From the NCBI GenBank assembly GCA_038230775.1, contig JBBRMQ010000213.1, positions 1-7,519 of the forward strand: DNA of 7,519 nt. The letters run 5' to 3'. Origin of the DNA: JBBRMQ01 sp038230775. GTDB taxonomy: Bacteria > Acidobacteriota > Thermoanaerobaculia > Gp7-AA8. Each line of letters begins with the position of its first letter. The first letter of the stretch is position 1. The translations under genes and the position numbers were made by a program. Of this stretch, positions 6,890 through 7,519 are shown one piece after another. The notes under the pieces were generated by a model. That model did no database searches. It was not told the DNA's origin and saw only the letters and a program-made list of their open reading frames with translations.

Positions 6890-6991
6890 CTCTCCCCGCT
6901 CGCGCGGGGCGATGGGCTACTCATCTCTTTCTTCGTAGGCCTTCTCCCCTCTTGCGCGGGGCGAGGACTACTAATCTTTTTCTTCGTAGCC
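6890..6991. repeat. Two tandem 51-base units inside the palindrome
   Basis: Units 6890-6940 and 6941-6991 share the order C-rich CTCCCC run, GCGCGGGGCGA, CTACT, ATCT, TTTCTTCGTAG. The last 24 positions differ at only four sites; the first half needs one-base shifts. A third, partial copy starts at 6992 and becomes the right arm. Each unit brings its own CCCC...GGGG hairpin, for example CCCCGC/GCGGGG at 6894-6909. This looks like expansion of the inner part of a palindromic repeat. Confidence 0.65.
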
Positions 6992-7017
6992 CTTCTCCCC
7001 GCGATGCGGGGAGAAGG
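6991..7017. terminator. Perfect 12-bp hairpin downstream of the permease gene
   Basis: CCTTCTCCCCGC (6991-7002) pairs exactly with GCGGGGAGAAGG (7006-7017) around the loop GAT. Read on the minus strand it starts 24 bases after the permease stop and is followed, past GGCTACG, by an A/G-rich run rather than a U tract. Read on the plus strand it is the last strong hairpin after the peptidase gene. It is the best single candidate for transcript ends from both sides, although it lacks the U tract of a classical terminator. Confidence 0.45.
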
Positions 7018-7041
7018 TGCCCGAAGGGCGGATGAGGGGCT

Positions 7042-7519
7042 TTACTCGTCGCGACCCTCGATCACCTCATGGCGCGGAACGGTGTCCGAGGGCAGATGCT
7101 CGCGCAGCCAGATGCGTTCGACGATCGGGTACGCCGCCGCGACGGGAAGCGCGAGAAGTGCGCCGACGACGCCCTGCAAGGTGCCGCCCACGCCGATCGC
7201 GACGAGCACCGTGAGCGTCGACAGCCGCATCTGCGTGCCGTACACGCGCGGAATGATTACGTAGTTCTCGAGCAGGTGGTAGAAGAGGTACGCGGCTACG
7301 ACGAGCGCCGCTTTCGCCGGCGACACCATCAGGGCCAGCGCGGCCGCGGGCGCCGTCATCGCGAGCGTGCCGACCACCGGGACGAAGTCCGCAACGAAGG
7401 CGATCGTCGCCAGCAGCAACGGCATCGGGACGTGCAGCACGCCCATCACGGCGAACACGTAGATCGCACAGATGAACGACGTGATGACATTGCCTCGCAT
7501 GTACGCGAGGACCACTCCA
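7042..7519 (-). CDS. AI-2E/PerM family membrane protein, C-terminal part (N-terminus off window)
   Basis: The frame is open to the right edge, and 158 C-terminal residues are visible. The GTG at 7515 is only an internal codon; the upstream codon encodes Gly, as expected inside this family. Hydrophobic segments lie at about residues 10-27, 31-60, 67-87 and 102-131 of the fragment. Family-like features are the MRGNVITSF start of the segment, the loop VADFVPVVGTL (Pro-rich, between helices), the LENYVIIPRVYG segment, and the closing VGALLALPVAAAYPIVER. The family includes TqsA-type autoinducer-2 exporters, but also Na+/H+ antiporter-like and PerM proteins with other or unknown substrates. The substrate is therefore not assigned, and homology to AI-2 export should not be read as quorum sensing. 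The hydrophilic tail ends EGRDE. The gene converges on the DPP IV gene. Confidence 0.88.
   Translation of the reverse strand, partial: GVVLAYMRGNVITSFICAIYVFAVMGVLHVPMPLLLATIAFVADFVPVVGTLAMTAPAAALALMVSPAKAALVVAAYLFYHLLENYVIIPRVYGTQMRLSTLTVLVAIGVGGTLQGVVGALLALPVAAAYPIVERIWLREHLPSDTVPRHEVIEGRDE

Larger units (their letters stand above)
6866..7039. repeat. Long imperfect palindrome (REP-like intergenic repeat) between convergent genes
   Basis: The outer arms at 6866-6899 and 7006-7039 are inverted copies of each other, matching at 29 of 34 positions by hand alignment. They begin and end with CCCCTCA/TGAGGGG and carry a CCTTCGG-type core near the middle. From memory, C-rich words of this kind (CCCTCACCC...CTTCGG...CTCTCCCCGC) recur as dispersed intergenic repeats in many GC-rich bacterial genomes; I cannot check copy number here. 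The element fills nearly the whole gap between the peptidase stop (6853) and the permease stop (7042), so it may act as a two-way terminator or 3' stabiliser. No ORF or transposase is associated. Confidence 0.75.

Noticed and set aside
6854..7041. A CRISPR array or insertion sequence in the convergent gap
   Set aside because: There are only two to three adjacent units with no unique spacers between them, and no transposase frame or target duplication was seen. A palindromic intergenic repeat explains it better.

Overview
The window is GC-rich (I estimate about 60%), gene-dense bacterial chromosomal DNA. It holds six protein genes, two of them cut by the window edges, and no RNA gene, CRISPR array, transposase or phage gene that I can see. 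The mix of genes suggests a soil- or sediment-type aerobic heterotroph of the Acidobacteriota or a similar phylum: a single-subunit di-haem (type B) succinate dehydrogenase, a long-form SAH hydrolase, an exported dipeptidyl peptidase IV, and a palindromic intergenic repeat. The phylum is inferred from the feel of the proteins and is not proven here.

Layout. The left 4.6 kb is read from the minus strand. In order of transcription it holds ahcY (3080-4579), a small basic protein with two AT-hook-like motifs (2558-3040), sdhC (1732-2442) and sdhA (1-1735, C-terminus off the left edge). The spacing suggests two transcription units. ahcY and the AT-hook gene are 39 bases apart. A perfect hairpin and then a good sigma70-type promoter separate them from sdhC-sdhA, which overlap by four bases (ATGA). 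sdhB is expected beyond the left edge. The right part holds a plus-strand gene for an exported DPP IV-type serine peptidase (4634-6853), divergent from ahcY across only 54 bases. A 188-base convergent gap follows, filled by a long imperfect palindrome with a 51-base internal tandem repeat. The last gene is the 3' end of a minus-strand AI-2E/PerM-family membrane protein (7042-7519, N-terminus off the right edge).

How the genes relate. They are mostly housekeeping: methyl-cycle clearance of S-adenosylhomocysteine, the citric-acid-cycle/respiratory succinate:quinone enzyme, periplasmic peptide breakdown, and a membrane permease. I found no defence system or novel multi-gene machine. The items most worth a second look are regulatory. 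They are a sdhC promoter that places the transcript start almost on its GTG start codon (a probable leaderless mRNA), overlapping back-to-back promoters for ahcY and the peptidase, a perfect hairpin that takes in the Shine-Dalgarno of the TTG-started AT-hook gene, and the composite palindromic repeat between the two convergent genes.
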